Source: Nemania diffusa (taxonomy: Eukaryota > Ascomycota > Sordariomycetes > Xylariales > Xylariaceae). Taken from it: a DNA stretch of 64,000 bases. This document shows positions 37,462 through 49,215 of the stretch, in pieces; positions within the stretch are counted from its first letter, which is position 1, and every line of letters starts with the position of its first letter. The position numbers and the translations under genes are program-made. The stretch covers positions 79,501-143,500 of the forward strand of contig JBBPUQ010000010.1 of assembly GCA_038501195.1 (NCBI GenBank), given 5' to 3'. The notes beneath the pieces are model-generated. The model was not told the DNA's origin. It saw only the letters and a list, made by a program, of their open reading frames with translations, and made no database searches.

Positions 37462-38791
37462 TGTGACGTTTCAGCGAAACAGCTCGTTGGAGGCAATGTC
37501 GTTCCCGTAGCAGTGCAATGTGTGTGCAGCTACACCGTATACACTAGCCGAAACCAAGAGTTCGTAGTCCAGTTTCGCTTGAAATCATTCGCTCTAGATT
37601 TGGAGACTGTAACCCTCGCCCGAAACATCTATGGGTGAGGTCTCCTTCCATGGGCAGCTTGGCGGGGAGGCAGATGCCAATGGCAAGGAGCCCCTATGTA
37701 TATACGTCATGACTCGCATCCCGGGTATTAGCTATTTGGACTTCGTTCTAAGCCATGATATCCCTGATAACTCGCCTGAATGGTTCACCTGGCGGGATTC
37801 CCTCCTTGCTGACATGGCAAGGTTAGTCTAATCTTCTATTATTCCTATGTTCAGCACTTACTATGGATTGCAGGTTCTTTGCTATATCATGGAAACACCC
37901 GCAAATTGTGTGCCACGACGCCCTCCGATCAAAATGCGAGAGAGAACTGAGATTATTGCTTTACCAGCTCGCTTTCGCCCTTTTATCGAATGGTCTCTTG
38001 ATTCCATACCGGCTATATTTTCTCTCCCTATGGTTTTACTTCACAGGGACTTTGGTGACTGCAATATTATCGTTGACAACGTATCCTGCCGTCTTATTGG
38101 AGTTGTCGGCTGGGCTGAAGCTGAAATTGGGTCTTTCGGGCTGAATCTGCACTCTATTGAGACAGTGCGTGCGACACTGCTACAGGGGGTCAAGTTGATT
38201 AGGTCATCAGGACCCTAGGCTTTTCATTTTTTTTTTCTATTTATTAGCTAGCAAGGAGATAGTTCTCTATTAGGGCGCATACGGGCCAGGCGCGGTGTCG
38301 ATGCCTTTGGCATCGACCGAATCGGTCGTTGCGCAGCATTTACAGTAGTTTTGCTACACCAATAATACTTCGATTGCTTTACCAGACTACTGTTTTTTAC
38401 TGCCTCAAATCTCTAGAAGTGATTGAGATGGCCGTGGCCAGTCCTCTAGAGTGCGTTGTGTGTATATTGCACGCTACGTTTCACTATTCAGCCATTTACG
38501 AGCAAATTTCACCTTAAGAACGGCTGGACCAGGTACGACAACTATCACATATTACAAGGGATCTTCTGGAGTGGGTTCCGTAGAGAAGTTGGAGGGTTGA
38601 GTGCCGATACTATTCAAGTTATCCATTCAGTAATGGTTATGCGTTTGCTATTATCGGCGGGCTTTACAAGTAGACTTGCAAATATGCCAGAGCCCAAACC
38701 GATCCAGGATAATGAGAGTGGCGCTTACAGTCTACTCGATCTAGATGGATTGCTACTTAATCATGCAACAAGAGTCGTGCATTTGGCATAA
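37462..38791 (+). pseudogene. decayed APH-type (aminoglycoside-phosphotransferase-fold) kinase gene
   Basis: Consecutive plus-strand pieces read like one fungal APH-family protein: LVGGNVVPVAVQ, EFVVQFRLKSFALDLETVTLARNIYG (37462-37638, ends at TGA), then VSFHGQLGGEAD and EWFTWRDSLLADMARF (37631-), then a clean 52-bp intron (GTTAGT at 37822 to CAG at 37873), FFAISWKHPQ, a frame change near 37950, DSIPAIFSLPMVLLHRDFGDCN, and after about 330 bp HLKNGWTRYDNY to the TAA at 38791. HRDFGDCN matches the APH catalytic HxDxxxxN loop, but the following metal-binding Asp of the usual DWAEAEIG is Gly (VGWAEAEIG). At least two frameshifts make it non-functional. Substrate unknown; fungal members are poorly characterised. 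Confidence 0.6.
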
Positions 38792-39001
38792 TTAGAGAGA
38801 TGACACGGATGTTTAACTCAGTTAGTGGACATTTTACGAAAGTTAGAGCATCAGGCTTCTGGTTTAGTACCTATACCTAGATTTCTATACAGATCGCTTA
38901 CATGAAAGTTAGGATAAATAGAGAATGGCAGAATGAAACCCCAACGATGAAAAATCTCAGCAAGTTCCATTCAAGGAAGAATACCAAATAGGCACGGCCA
39001 A

Positions 39002-39500
39002 TCATAGGATGCCTGCCTCAACAAGAGCAGCCTTGAGATCCTCTATATTCTCCAGTTTTGGATGCGGTTTCCTAGTGTTGAAAACTTTGTGGTTGCCCGA
39101 TTCAGCTTCGAATGAGCCTCATTTGACTGGCAAGCACGCGGGGTGTCATTTACCGACTCGAACGACCAGCCCGTGATCCGGATGGGTAAGGTATTTTTGA
39201 CGACAGAGGACTTCAGTATGACAGTCGCATGGTCGAGAATAAGCCTCGACATAGATTTATCACCACAACCAAGGACCTGAAGACCAATAAGCTTAGTGGG
39301 ATTATTCTGGACAATGTAGTTCACGAAGTCGGGCAAAAGTCCGTGCCCAACTCTAGACAGGTCAGGGATTGGACCTTCTTGACGCTTATAGGCACATAGT
39401 CCATCCTCGTCTGAGACAAAGATATGTCCATGAATGGAGGTAGTATCAATACTTCTCGATCTTAGTGGCCTTCGTCCAGGGAAGCAGTCTGGTAGGGTAC
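39002..39500 (-). pseudogene. fragment of an unidentified fungal gene with a frameshift
   Basis: The minus-strand frame from about 39500 reads LPDCFPGRRPLRSRSIDTT, then IHGHIFVSDEDGLCAY, QEGPIPDLSRVGHG, GLQVLGCGD and RITGWSFESVNDTPR. At about 39100 the sensible frame shifts to HKVFNTRKPHPKLENIE, then LKAALVEAGIL, and the TGA at 39002-39004. The two frames together look like one ordinary soluble protein, with the junction best explained by a one-base indel. No start codon or upstream exon was found. I do not know the family with confidence. Confidence 0.45.
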
Positions 39501-41165
39501 TATGTGATATTTAATATGTCCTTTAACATACGAGCTCAACTATTTGTGGCAAAGAGATGGCGAGACGAACAAGATGCATTCTCTAGTACTCAAAGATCCT
39601 AGTCCACTAATAGGAGTCCATCTGCCACACTTGCCTACGTGTAACATAAAAGATTGTCACACGGCAAAAGCCACGGTATAGGAGCCCCGACCTCGGAGAA
39701 TTCTGAAGCTAATACATACCTCTATTTAGGCCCTCACCAAGATCAAGCCCTGGGCTCAACTGAGACCCTTTAGGCTACCGGCGAGGCGATTGGAGCAAGA
39801 AGGTCACGAGGTTATAAGAGGTCTTAAAAGGTCTCAAAAGGAGTTAGTAAGGGAGGCAACCCCTACCCTTTAGTAATGTGTAGACTAGGCCACCCTTCTA
39901 TACAAATAGGCAAAGATATCAAGATGTTAATGTTAGGTATATATGGAGGAGCCTGTTGAAGAGGCGGCGATAGGCAATCGCGGGATCCTTAGTCAAGAGC
40001 AGGATATTTAGAGGGTGAATCTACCTAGGTAGCTAGGTAGGGATTGGATGAGTAAACCCATTGTAGCGTACTGCTCTAAGTAGGTCTGTACCTACGAGTC
40101 TGTGCGTTATGTAGCCTTTTACAATTAAACTAGGTACCTTTCTTGGACCTGCTAATACCTAGCATCCTTCCTCGTAGTCTTTTAGTTCAAAAGGCATATA
40201 GCAATTAGAATACACAGTCAGTCTCACAGCTATATCCTTTGATTTATACCACTGGCTTGTATTGCTGCACGTATATAGTGATGTAACACGTTCTATAGGC
40301 GCTTTGTAAGGATGCTTAATCAATAGTTGCGTAGGAAGGGCAGCTACGTGACCAGTCGTATATAAGGTATAGAGGATAGTTATAGTCTCTCGTACGTACG
40401 AAAAAAAGCTTCAAAATTTTGAAAATGTTCGGTACCTGCTGAGGCAATCTTGTATCGATTATATTCACGTATTTATAGTCTCTGTACGTATTATATGCTG
40501 GTGGTTACAACTGCGTTGATACCCCTTCGACAGCTAGTTTGTAAGAGGCTATATAACCTACGGGCCTTCGTAGGGCATATATAAAGGTTTACTATGATTG
40601 CCGTCTCAATTAATATTACCTTAGCTATATGTAAGGTGGTTGAGGTTTGCCGTCGCAGAAAAACGCAAATGACACAGTACTTTACGGACCGCCCTTTTCT
40701 GCATAAATTATACATAGTACATAAAATAAGTGCTTCGTTCCAACGGGCAAGTTTGAGCAAAAGCGGCGGGCACGCTAAGCCCAATTTGTATTACCCCTCA
40801 GTGTAGTACACGATAGGTAGAGCACCGCCTATATGTACCTCGGTATCTACCTAAGATGTACCTAAGCTACCTACCTACCTACCTACCTACATACATTGTA
40901 CCTACCTAGTAGGTACTCTGCACTGCGTACCTGGATCATCCACTCCCTACCTGAGTAGGTAGGTATGATGCAGAAAACCTCGGGCGACCAGCTAGGCTAG
41001 GTACATCCCTAGCGTTCGTTATCCAATACCTCAATACCTAATACTACCTATAATTGCTCCTTAAACAAAGCCTCGAAACTTGATTGTAGAGCTGAGATCC
41101 AGCCAAAAATAGAAGTCCAAGTCTCCATCACGCAAGCAGGCAAGCAAGTAGCAAGCAAGCCAAAG
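39501..41165. other. 1.7-kb spacer upstream of the AMPK beta gene
   Basis: AT-rich sequence with TACCTACC runs at 40020-40040 and 40850-40960, and a CAAGCAAGCAAG-type leader just before the ATG at 41166. ORFs at 40491-40806 overlap on both strands and show no conserved features. Confidence 0.5.
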
Positions 41166-42784
41166 ATGGGAAACAACCCGTCGTCGACGGCCAAGTCAGC
41201 TACCCCAACGCCCCCGGCGTCTTCCAATGCCAGCACCACCGCTGCCGACTCTCCACGTGCCTCCAAGAAAGAGCACAAGGAGCACAAGGAGCACAAGAAC
41301 CTCGTCTCGATACATCACCCGCACCACATCCGATCGCCAGCCTCCCTTGAGGCCTCTGTGGTCCAGGCCCAAGGGTCCACCATTTCCAACAGGTCCTCTC
41401 AGTCGAGGCCCCTATCCATCCTAAACCAAGCCTCGCCTATAACGGCACAGTCCGAAAAGCCCGCCGCTTACCCGCGGACCCTTGAACAAAAGCCGAGATA
41501 TGCCGCCGACGCCAGGCACGAGGAGCCTTCCAAGCCTGTAGCCGTTCCTCACTTCCACCCCGAATCAAGCCCCTTTGCCACAGAGTTGCAGCTGGACGAC
41601 GGCCTCCCCACCGGCACAACGTCGAGCAGTGTACAGGACATGACCTATCCTATGCCTCGCCCTCCGCGTCTCCCTCTGCCCATTGAGGAGGAGATTCACA
41701 CCCCCGGCTCGCCCATAGATGCCCCCGACGACACCAACAACCAAGACATTGACGATGCCGGTCCCCTTGATGACCACGCCGATATACCACGCCGTACCTC
41801 GGGGCTCAGCAACGTGACGGATGAAGACGACACCGAGGAATTGCGTGTGGACAAGTCTCGCCCAACACTCCCCACGCGGATAACATGGCTCCGGGGTGGC
41901 CAGAAGGTTTATGTTACTGGAACACCCTTCCAATGGGGTCGGAAACAACGGTTGCTGCCAGCGTGAGTAATGCCCTGAAGGATGGCCGTTCACCGGCTGT
42001 AGAAGTCTCAAGGCCTGGCGTATGAAAGATGATTAACTAAATGGCCTTACCTAAAAATATAAAGTTTGAGCCTCCTTATCAGGAATATTCGCTAATAGTG
42101 TCAAATCCTTAGGGGAGAAGATGGTGTTCTCGAAACTACTATTCGGGTATTCCCAGGCACACATCACATCAAGTTCCTCGTCGATGGGACAATGCAAACA
42201 TCACCAGACCTCCCCACGACAGTAGACTTTGGAAATAACCTAGTTAATTACATCGAAGTCAGCGGAGATGCTTCTATTCCTAGAGAAATAAATATCGAAG
42301 ACGGCGCTCTGAGGGCTGACCTCGATGTCCAGAATCTGCCGTCTAGACCGGGTTCCGCACCTAACATCAAAGGAACAGAGTCAGCTAAAAGGCGAGATAT
42401 TGTTCCAGCCGGCGTGTTTTCCGGCAAACTCCCTCAGTATCTAGATGATTTCGACCAACCCGAAGAATCCAGGCGGTACAGGGCATCTGCGGCTGCTCTA
42501 GAGAAGCTGCCTGCGCCACCAGTTTTGCCTGGTTTTCTCAGCAAGCCAATTATGAACGGCACTACCCTGATCAAGGATGACAACAGCGTCCTAAATATGC
42601 CCAACCACACAGTCCTCAACCACTTAGCTACCTGTAGTATCAGGAATAATGTTTTGGCCTTATCAGCTACTACTCGATACAAAGACAAGGTAAGTCTATT
42701 GTTTTGCTACGCGCTGCTAGGGCCTGGAGATTAATAGTCTGCTAGTACGTGACAACTGTCATCTATAAACCAACGAAACATTAA
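41166..42784 (+). CDS. GAL83: SNF1/AMPK complex beta subunit (Gal83/Sip2 family)
   Basis: Proposed CDS join(41166..41962,42113..42689,42746..42784), 470 aa. The N-terminus MGNNPSS is a good N-myristoylation signal, usual for beta subunits. A long Ser/Pro/His/Lys-rich disordered segment follows, with the repeat KEHKEHKEHKN. The glycogen-binding module (CBM48) begins at about 235 (RITWLRGGQKVYVTGTPFQW) and crosses the first intron (GVLETTIRVFPGTHHIKFLVDG). The C-terminal ASC domain (about 355-470: VLPGFLSKPIMNG, MPNHTVLNHLATCSI, ALSATTRYKDK) ends in exon 3 with YVTTVIYKPTKH, the strand that contacts the gamma subunit. The subunit scaffolds the kinase and directs its localisation under glucose limitation. 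Confidence 0.93.
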
Positions 42785-43838
42785 AATTGTCGCTCTACCA
42801 CGATGTGATTCATCGAAATGATCGTCCCCTACAAAATACGATAGTAGTCGCAGCAGCTGAACTCCCACATCCAATGAACGATATGAATTATAGTATATGT
42901 CCTAAGCCGTATATAGGATGTATTTACTGACAGGCTCCTTGCGCATTCATTCAAATAATGATCTGCTAGGAAAAGTTTCGGTACTCATGTAGGGTAAGAG
43001 TGGTGTGTTAGAGTCGTAGATTCACAAAGTTGAGGAGTATGTTGGGTATTTTTTCAGAAAACTCTATCTGAAGGTAGAAGCCTTTAGTATAAAATAGGAG
43101 TAGGGGACAGGTAACGAGGCCATGAACATCATGAGGGATCGGAATGGGATACTCGGATTTAGGGGGTGAGATATAACGGGAACACGGATAGGTACCTCGA
43201 TTATCAGATCCGTTGCCTGTACTCGAAATAAAGTTGATTGAATACTAGGAATACGAAAATCGCCTTGACAGTCTAAAGCTCAAGCTCTTCTTTTCAGGGG
43301 TCTCTTTCCTTCTCATTGTAAGCGAGTTAGATCCCTTAAGGTCTGGCATTTCATTGCTGCTCTATTCCCATCTCTTATACTACGATATAATTGGTAACTT
43401 ACTCTTCAACTTATAATTCAACATCGTCTCTATTCTACCCAATCTACATGTAATAACCATTTCTCTCTTAAAGATGGTTCATAGAGTAGGTTTAGGTCCA
43501 TAGCTTTCCCTCTTGGCCCTACCTAACCCTCGTGTACAGAATATGAGGACGATGAGTATCCCTCGGCTATATCGTCTCCACTGGAGAGAGCCTCTGAATG
43601 TTGAGATAGGGATGCTAGAGGTAGCCATGGATAAATACCCTAGACATGTTCTAGCGCCGTAGGCCACCGGCCACTTGCTTCTATCATCCTTGGCGCAGCG
43701 TATTCGTGGGGCGACGCGCCTTTAGCTCTACTACGATGTGTCGTATGGCTTCGCGATGCTGATGGCATCTCTTTCCCCGCCCTTTCCGGCTTAGTTGCGG
43801 CCCGGCGATTAAACTTTTCAAGCTCCGTGGTCTTTATT
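42785..43838. other. convergent 3' spacer
   Basis: The 1.05 kb between the stop codons of the AMPK beta gene (+) and KAE1 (-). It holds both 3' UTRs. No further coding potential is supported; a minus-strand ORF at 43640-43945 runs into KAE1 in another frame. Confidence 0.5.
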
Positions 43839-44951
43839 TTAGTCCCGCCATTGAACGTGGACCTCGTCGGTCCGGAAGCGCTGCGTACACGTGCTCTCGG
43901 CGAGCGGGGTCCGGAAGCCGGTCTCGAAGGCGAGGAGCCCGGCATGCGCGATCATGATGCCGTTGTCGATGCAGAAGCGCTCATCGGTGGCGTACACGGA
44001 GCCGCCGCGCTCGGCGGCCATGTGGCCCATCATGGCCTGCAGGCGCTCGTTGCAGCCGACGCCGCCGACGACAAGCACCTGGCCGCTGCCCACGTGGGCC
44101 ATGGCGCGCTCCGTGATCTCGACGAGCATCGCGAACACGGTTTCTTGGAGACTATAACACAACTCCGCGGGCGTGATGCGGACCTCGCCGGCGGCCTCGT
44201 CGACCGGGGGCTCGCCGCGGGCCTCACGGGCGTCCTGCTCGCGCATCTGGGACGCGAGGATGTCGGCGGCGGCGAGGATGCCGCTGAAGCTGCAGTCCAT
44301 GCCCTTGACGGCGTAGGGCAAGTCGAGCAGGACGCGGCCGGAAGCCTCGCGGGCGAGGAGCTCGATGTTGTGGCCGGGGGCGGGGTCGTTGCTGATCTCG
44401 AGGGTGCGCGCGAAGCGGTCGAGGCAGTTGCCAACGGCGATGTCGAGCGTCTCGCCGAAGATGCGGTAGCGCCGCTCCGCGTAGGCGATGACCTGCGTGT
44501 TGCCCCCGGACACGTACAGCACCACGGGGTCCGCGGCGCCCGTGATCTCGCGGCCCATCTCGATGTGGCCCACGCAGTGGTTCACGCCCACGAGCGGCAC
44601 GCCCCAGAGCAGCGAGAGCGTGCGCGCCGCCACCGCGACGCTCTGCAGCGGCGCGCCCATGCCGGGGCCCTTGGTGTAGCAGATGCAGGCCAGCTGCGCC
44701 GGGGACACGCCCGCGGCGCGCAGGGCCGAGCGCGCGATGCGCACGAAGAACGAGCGGTGGTGCTTCGCTGTGTCCTTAGGCAGGAAACCCGTCCCCGGCG
44801 GCGAGACGAAGGTGTGGCGGATGTTGGCGAGGATGGTGGACTTGCCGGTGGCTGGGTCGTGCGCTATTATGCCGATGCCTAGCTTGTTCGCGCTGCCTTC
44901 GCAGCCTAGGGATATCAGCGGTCCGCTCGAGCTGCCTTTAGCCAAGGCCAT
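43839..44951 (-). CDS. KAE1: tRNA N6-adenosine threonylcarbamoyltransferase, KEOPS subunit Kae1
   Basis: A single exon of 370 aa. I chose ATG at 44951 ([20 protein letters not shown]) over an in-frame ATG 37 codons upstream because the extension has no family character. Family motifs in order: LGCEGSANK (about 15-23), [11 protein letters not shown], the metal-binding HCVGHIE (His125 and His129), YVSGGNTQ (146-153), [20 protein letters not shown] and [12 protein letters not shown] near the C-terminus with the metal-ligand Asp. Kae1 transfers the threonylcarbamoyl group to A37 of ANN-decoding tRNAs within the KEOPS complex. The absence of a clear mitochondrial signal argues for the cytosolic enzyme rather than Qri7. 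The gene is very GC-rich with C/G-ending codons, which creates a 351-codon antisense open frame that is not a gene. Confidence 0.95.
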   Translation of the reverse strand: MALAKGSSSGPLISLGCEGSANKLGIGIIAHDPATGKSTILANIRHTFVSPPGTGFLPKDTAKHHRSFFVRIARSALRAAGVSPAQLACICYTKGPGMGAPLQSVAVAARTLSLLWGVPLVGVNHCVGHIEMGREITGAADPVVLYVSGGNTQVIAYAERRYRIFGETLDIAVGNCLDRFARTLEISNDPAPGHNIELLAREASGRVLLDLPYAVKGMDCSFSGILAAADILASQMREQDAREARGEPPVDEAAGEVRITPAELCYSLQETVFAMLVEITERAMAHVGSGQVLVVGGVGCNERLQAMMGHMAAERGGSVYATDERFCIDNGIMIAHAGLLAFETGFRTPLAESTCTQRFRTDEVHVQWRD

Positions 44952-47296
44952 GGTTGCGCCTGGTTGTTCGCGTTTATCAGGTAGGCAAAGATGGGATGGA
45001 AGATGGGATGGAGTCAGACGGAGATTGCGGCGAGGGGCAGTGCGTGGATGTCGAAATTTCAAGTCTAGTACGGGTCTTGAGGTGTCAAGATGGAAAGAAA
45101 CCTTTCTACTTTGTCTCTTTGCTTTATTGCTAACAAGAGTATTAAGCTAATATACAGAACTTTAAATAATTGGGTTTAGACTTATCAAAAAAACAAAGCC
45201 CATGAAGTTGGTTGGTTGGAGGGGTAGTTGCATTGAAGTTGATCATGGTGGGGTGGGGGTGGGGCGGCCCGTCGCTATCTGCGGAATGGAATTGCAGCAA
45301 AGTATCATATGCACTAACAGGGGCAATCTAATTCGAATAGGCTCTATCCTCTATCTATCTTGACAAAGGATGCCCTATTTTGTTCACAAAACTATAAAGT
45401 AATAAAACAATAGATCAACGAAAAGGACAATAATCCCGGGGTCTACAGCCAACGGAAAAGTGCACGGTATTGGGTGTACTTACACTATACTGAGGTCAGG
45501 TGGATCATAGAGGATATCATTGGTAGTTTGTCCATGAAAGTGAGGCTGAACATGTAACCTGCATGTGCATTCTCTATCTAGGGATAGGTACAAGTATGTT
45601 AGGTTCCCATTCACCACCTACCATTGCAGTTCTGATATTGTTTTCCCAAGTTAACACTAACATGCAGGCATGATTCAGCAGTAGCTCAACTCGGTAAAAT
45701 AATTCAAGTTGTCGACAAAAACGAAACCATGAAAAGCTCTTACCTCTATCCACTCTGCCTACCTAGGTCGGTAAGGCGAAGAGCTTGGTTCCGGTATTTG
45801 GTTGGTATAAGGTTAATTATGTAAGTGCGCAGAAGTGGGGACACTGCGGGGCCACTCAAGTCAAGGGTCAAAAGAGAACAGGCGGCGGCCTTCCCAGTCC
45901 GGGAGTCCCACAACTTGGCCGACGGCTATTATTCCCTTGACCTAGGGCGGCCTTACTACTCACCTGCCCCGACCATTAGCAAGAAACCGAAAACCAATTT
46001 GGCCCCGTTCACCTCTTTTTTTTCTCCTCGTCTTGCATTGCCCTGCGTCGCAGGCCTCTCTTTTCTTTGGTCTTCAGGGTGTTTTCAAAATCTGGTCCCG
46101 TTTTCGTCCTGGAATGTGCTCCTTCGGGAGCTCTGGTCTCTGCAGGATGGGTGGTGCATGTTTCGCACCTGACACCTTGTCTGACTTCAACGTGGTGAGC
46201 TAGTTACACAACCCATATGTTTCCACAACATCTGCTGACCCTTTGCCTAGTCATATCCAGATTCTCTTCTCCTCCTCTCTCTCTCGCCGTCTGCATGTTC
46301 CCCGAATACCCTAACTTCCACCGGCCGCTTCTTCCCAGGACCATGAAGCAAGGGCCCCGCTATCCAGGCGCATCACTGTGCCACTCTCACTAAGCGCCGA
46401 TACGGGATTTACGGTCAGTATTCGTGTCGCCTAGAAAACAATACCCATCCTGCTACGGGCCTACGCGAGAATAGCATTTTCAGCGTATGGTTTAGAGAAA
46501 CTCTATCTAAGCCTTGTCAACTATGCAGTCGGCGACCGGTCCCCGGCTCCGCAAGACCTTCTTCCAGCCAGCTAAAAGCTTGTCAGGAAACCCTTAGGCG
46601 AACGCCTTGCGGTTTATAATTATTGCTAAACTAGGGACGAATACCGATATTAATCGACAGCCGATATTATTTCTCCGACTAATAACGCTCTTTTCGTCAC
46701 CCTCTCCCCCTATGGCTCATTTCGCACAAAACTCGGATAGGCAAAATGTGTTAGCTAGGTTGTCAGCCTGCGCCTCTTCTCCTACCTTCATGGAGAGCTA
46801 CAACCTCAAACAGCATAATAGCGACTCAAAACCCCCCAACGAAGCACAATACAACCAAGCTTGTTCAGTGCATACCTAACATACACGTCAATCCAAAGCA
46901 GAAGCGAACTACGTCATATGACTGGTCCCATGAGGATGGACGACATTAATGTCGAAGTTATTATTTTCTTAAATATTTATCTGCCCGAAGGTAGCGATAC
47001 GCTTTCTTCTCTTCCACTACGGCATATATATACAGCGAATCTGCCACGATCATCGCCTCTACCACCAATTCACTTCTCGCGGACACATTAACGAAGCGTA
47101 TATACAATCGTTGCTCCTCCCCTTGTCTACCTCTTTCGACCGATGAAAATTGGGTATCAAACAAAAAATTCGATTCGACGACGGGTTAGTCTGTAAGTTC
47201 ATATCCCCAGATGTCGATGTTTTAAGACACTACCTCACACTGAACTGGTAACCAGATGCCTGTGGTTTCCGGCTTAAGGTGATCAGCCGATGCGGT
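44952..47296. other. 2.3-kb spacer upstream of KAE1 and downstream of EPL1
   Basis: The 44952-45300 part must hold the KAE1 promoter. Between 45800 and 46500 the sequence is GC-richer and pyrimidine-rich, resembling a fungal promoter or leader. One candidate initiation site (46147, MGGACFAPDTLSDFN then a GTGAGC donor) leads to no identifiable second exon. I list no gene. Confidence 0.4.
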
Positions 47297-49215
47297 CTAC
47301 GGAGGATGCACGGGTGAGGGCTGCTGGGTTATTGCGGCTTGAACTGGGGCCGCTTGTGTGCCTGGACCCTGAGTTTGAGCTGCCAGCGCCTGCGCCTGCG
47401 CTTTTGCCTGAGCTTGGGCTTGAGCTACGTGCATCAGTGCCTGTGCTTGTGGTATCACAGGTCGATTTGCAGCTTGAAGTTGTGTTATGTCTACCGCCGG
47501 CCTCCGAACAAGGCTAGCTGGGGGAGGAATAGTTGAACGAAACTTCATCTGCCGCAGACTATTGGTGTCAATCTTATACACAGCCGGTTCATCATCATCG
47601 TCATCATCATCGTACTTCCAACGATCGCTCTGGAATGAAGAAGGCTCTCGGGTAGGACTACTCAACCCAGTCGACACCTTTCCAGGACGACGATCAATGA
47701 ATAGACGGCCCAGTCGTCCGACGCGACGACGAAACGAAGGCATCTCTTCTTGGTCCGAGTCTTCTAATGAGGTAGCATGGAAAACGAAGGGCGCAATCGA
47801 TTTCTCCGGTGCCGCCGGTGTTTCATCAATCTCCATCGAGTCCGATGCGGAGGCAGGGGGTGTCATTAAATACGTGGTTTTGGCAGGCCTGAAATTTTGC
47901 TCCTGCTCCTCCTTGACAGGAGGTAGAGGGTCGGCTGTCAAGTCAATATAATTCGAGTTCCAGCGGCGATGCTCCTGAACCTTGAGTTCAATGTTGCTCA
48001 GGAGCTCATGCTGCCTCTCGGCCTGCTTATCACGTAAGAGTGTGAGTTCGACAGGTTCCATAGAGCGACCACCATCCGGACGAACAGTGAGACGAAGTTG
48101 ACTGTGAGAAGCAGCACGAGGTGGTTGTGGAGGCTCTGGTTTGGGGCGTTTTTGTGGCTTGGTATTAACCAAGTCGTCATCATCTGTTTTGATATTAAGT
48201 TTGATCTTTGCTTCCTTCAGTTTGGCACGCTGCTCATAAACTAATTTGTCTGTCTTAAGCAATTCCCGCTTAAGAACCTCTCGCCGATGAGCGAAGACTA
48301 CAAGCTGGCGACCCTCTTCCAGTTCCTTGCGGAGCTTCTTGAGCTTGTCAGCAACTTGCACGTCCCGAGCCCTTGTCTTTCGAGTCTGCCTAACTTCACG
48401 CCTCCGGAAGCAGACATAGGGATCCATGTCATCATGTTCTTGATGCATCTCAAATTTGAGCGAAGGATGAAGGGATTTATTGCCAGCAGTTTGACGGCGA
48501 CCCCTCCAGTACTCATATATGGCTTTGACGTGGCCATGAACGGGCTTCTCACAAATGTGATGGTTTATCGCAGGAGACATCAGTTCATACGGGACAAACG
48601 TATTGTCAACTTCTGCATATGGGGCACTCTCAGCGGCGGTGTCCTCAAATACCTCCATAATACGCTCGAAATTATCTTCAGATAGGTGAGCATTAGTTGG
48701 TCTCTTTGAGTTGTAACTCTTTAAGAATTCATCATCGTCAGTTGTCATGTCGTAGAGACTCCCTCTCAGGGTCTCTTCGACTGTATCTGAAGACTTGATA
48801 TAATTGCGAGGCTCTACATATGGGGTGGGATATAATTCGTCATAATCGGCCTCCACGCTCTTCTGCGGTGGCGGGACGGGGATCTCATTATCCACACTAG
48901 CACCGACACCCTTGAGGGCAGCCTGAAGATGGTATTCCTATTATCACAGACAGGTGTTAATGAAAATGGGTAAGTCTGATATCAGTGACCAATAAACTAC
49001 TAAATTGGTCATCACGTGATAGTGCACGTGACTTATGCCAAAATGGCAAAGAAAAGGAATATACTCACATTTTCTTCGGCTTGTTCGACACCAGTAACTA
49101 TTTGTGATTCAGTTGTGAGGGACTCGTATTCGTTGGCGTCGATCTGGTGCTCTCGGAGGACGGGGAGGGGTGTCTTGATGTTGAGTTTCTTGTATCGCAC
49201 TTTCCTGGTGGTCAT
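47297..49215 (-). CDS. EPL1: enhancer of polycomb-like protein Epl1, NuA4 subunit
   Basis: Proposed CDS complement(join(47297..48937,49069..49215)), 595 aa, normal for fungal Epl1. Exon 1 gives MTTRKVRYKKLNIKTPLPVLREHQ. The conserved EPcA region covers about residues 1-170 (EYESLTTESQIVTGVEQAEENEYHLQ split by the intron, then IPVPPPQ, YIKSSDTVEE, YDMTTDDDEFLKSYN and NFERIMEVFEDTA). A basic coiled-coil stretch follows (RRREVRQTRKTRARDVQ, KLKKLRKELEEGRQL). The C-terminus is low-complexity: Asp run DDDDDDDE and a Gln/Ala-rich AQAQAQAKAQAQ repeat. Epl1 anchors the Esa1 acetyltransferase module in NuA4 and Piccolo. The 131-bp intron carries two CACGTG motifs. Confidence 0.95.

Noticed and set aside
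43827..44882. 351-codon open frame on the plus strand
   Set aside because: It is the antisense of KAE1. The open frame results from the GC-rich codon use of that gene, and its translation (Ala/Gly/Arg/Asp/Val-rich) has no protein-like features.
46147..46200. Possible myristoylated protein start (MGGACFAPDTL) followed by a splice donor
   Set aside because: No continuing exon with coding character was found in the next kilobase in any frame.
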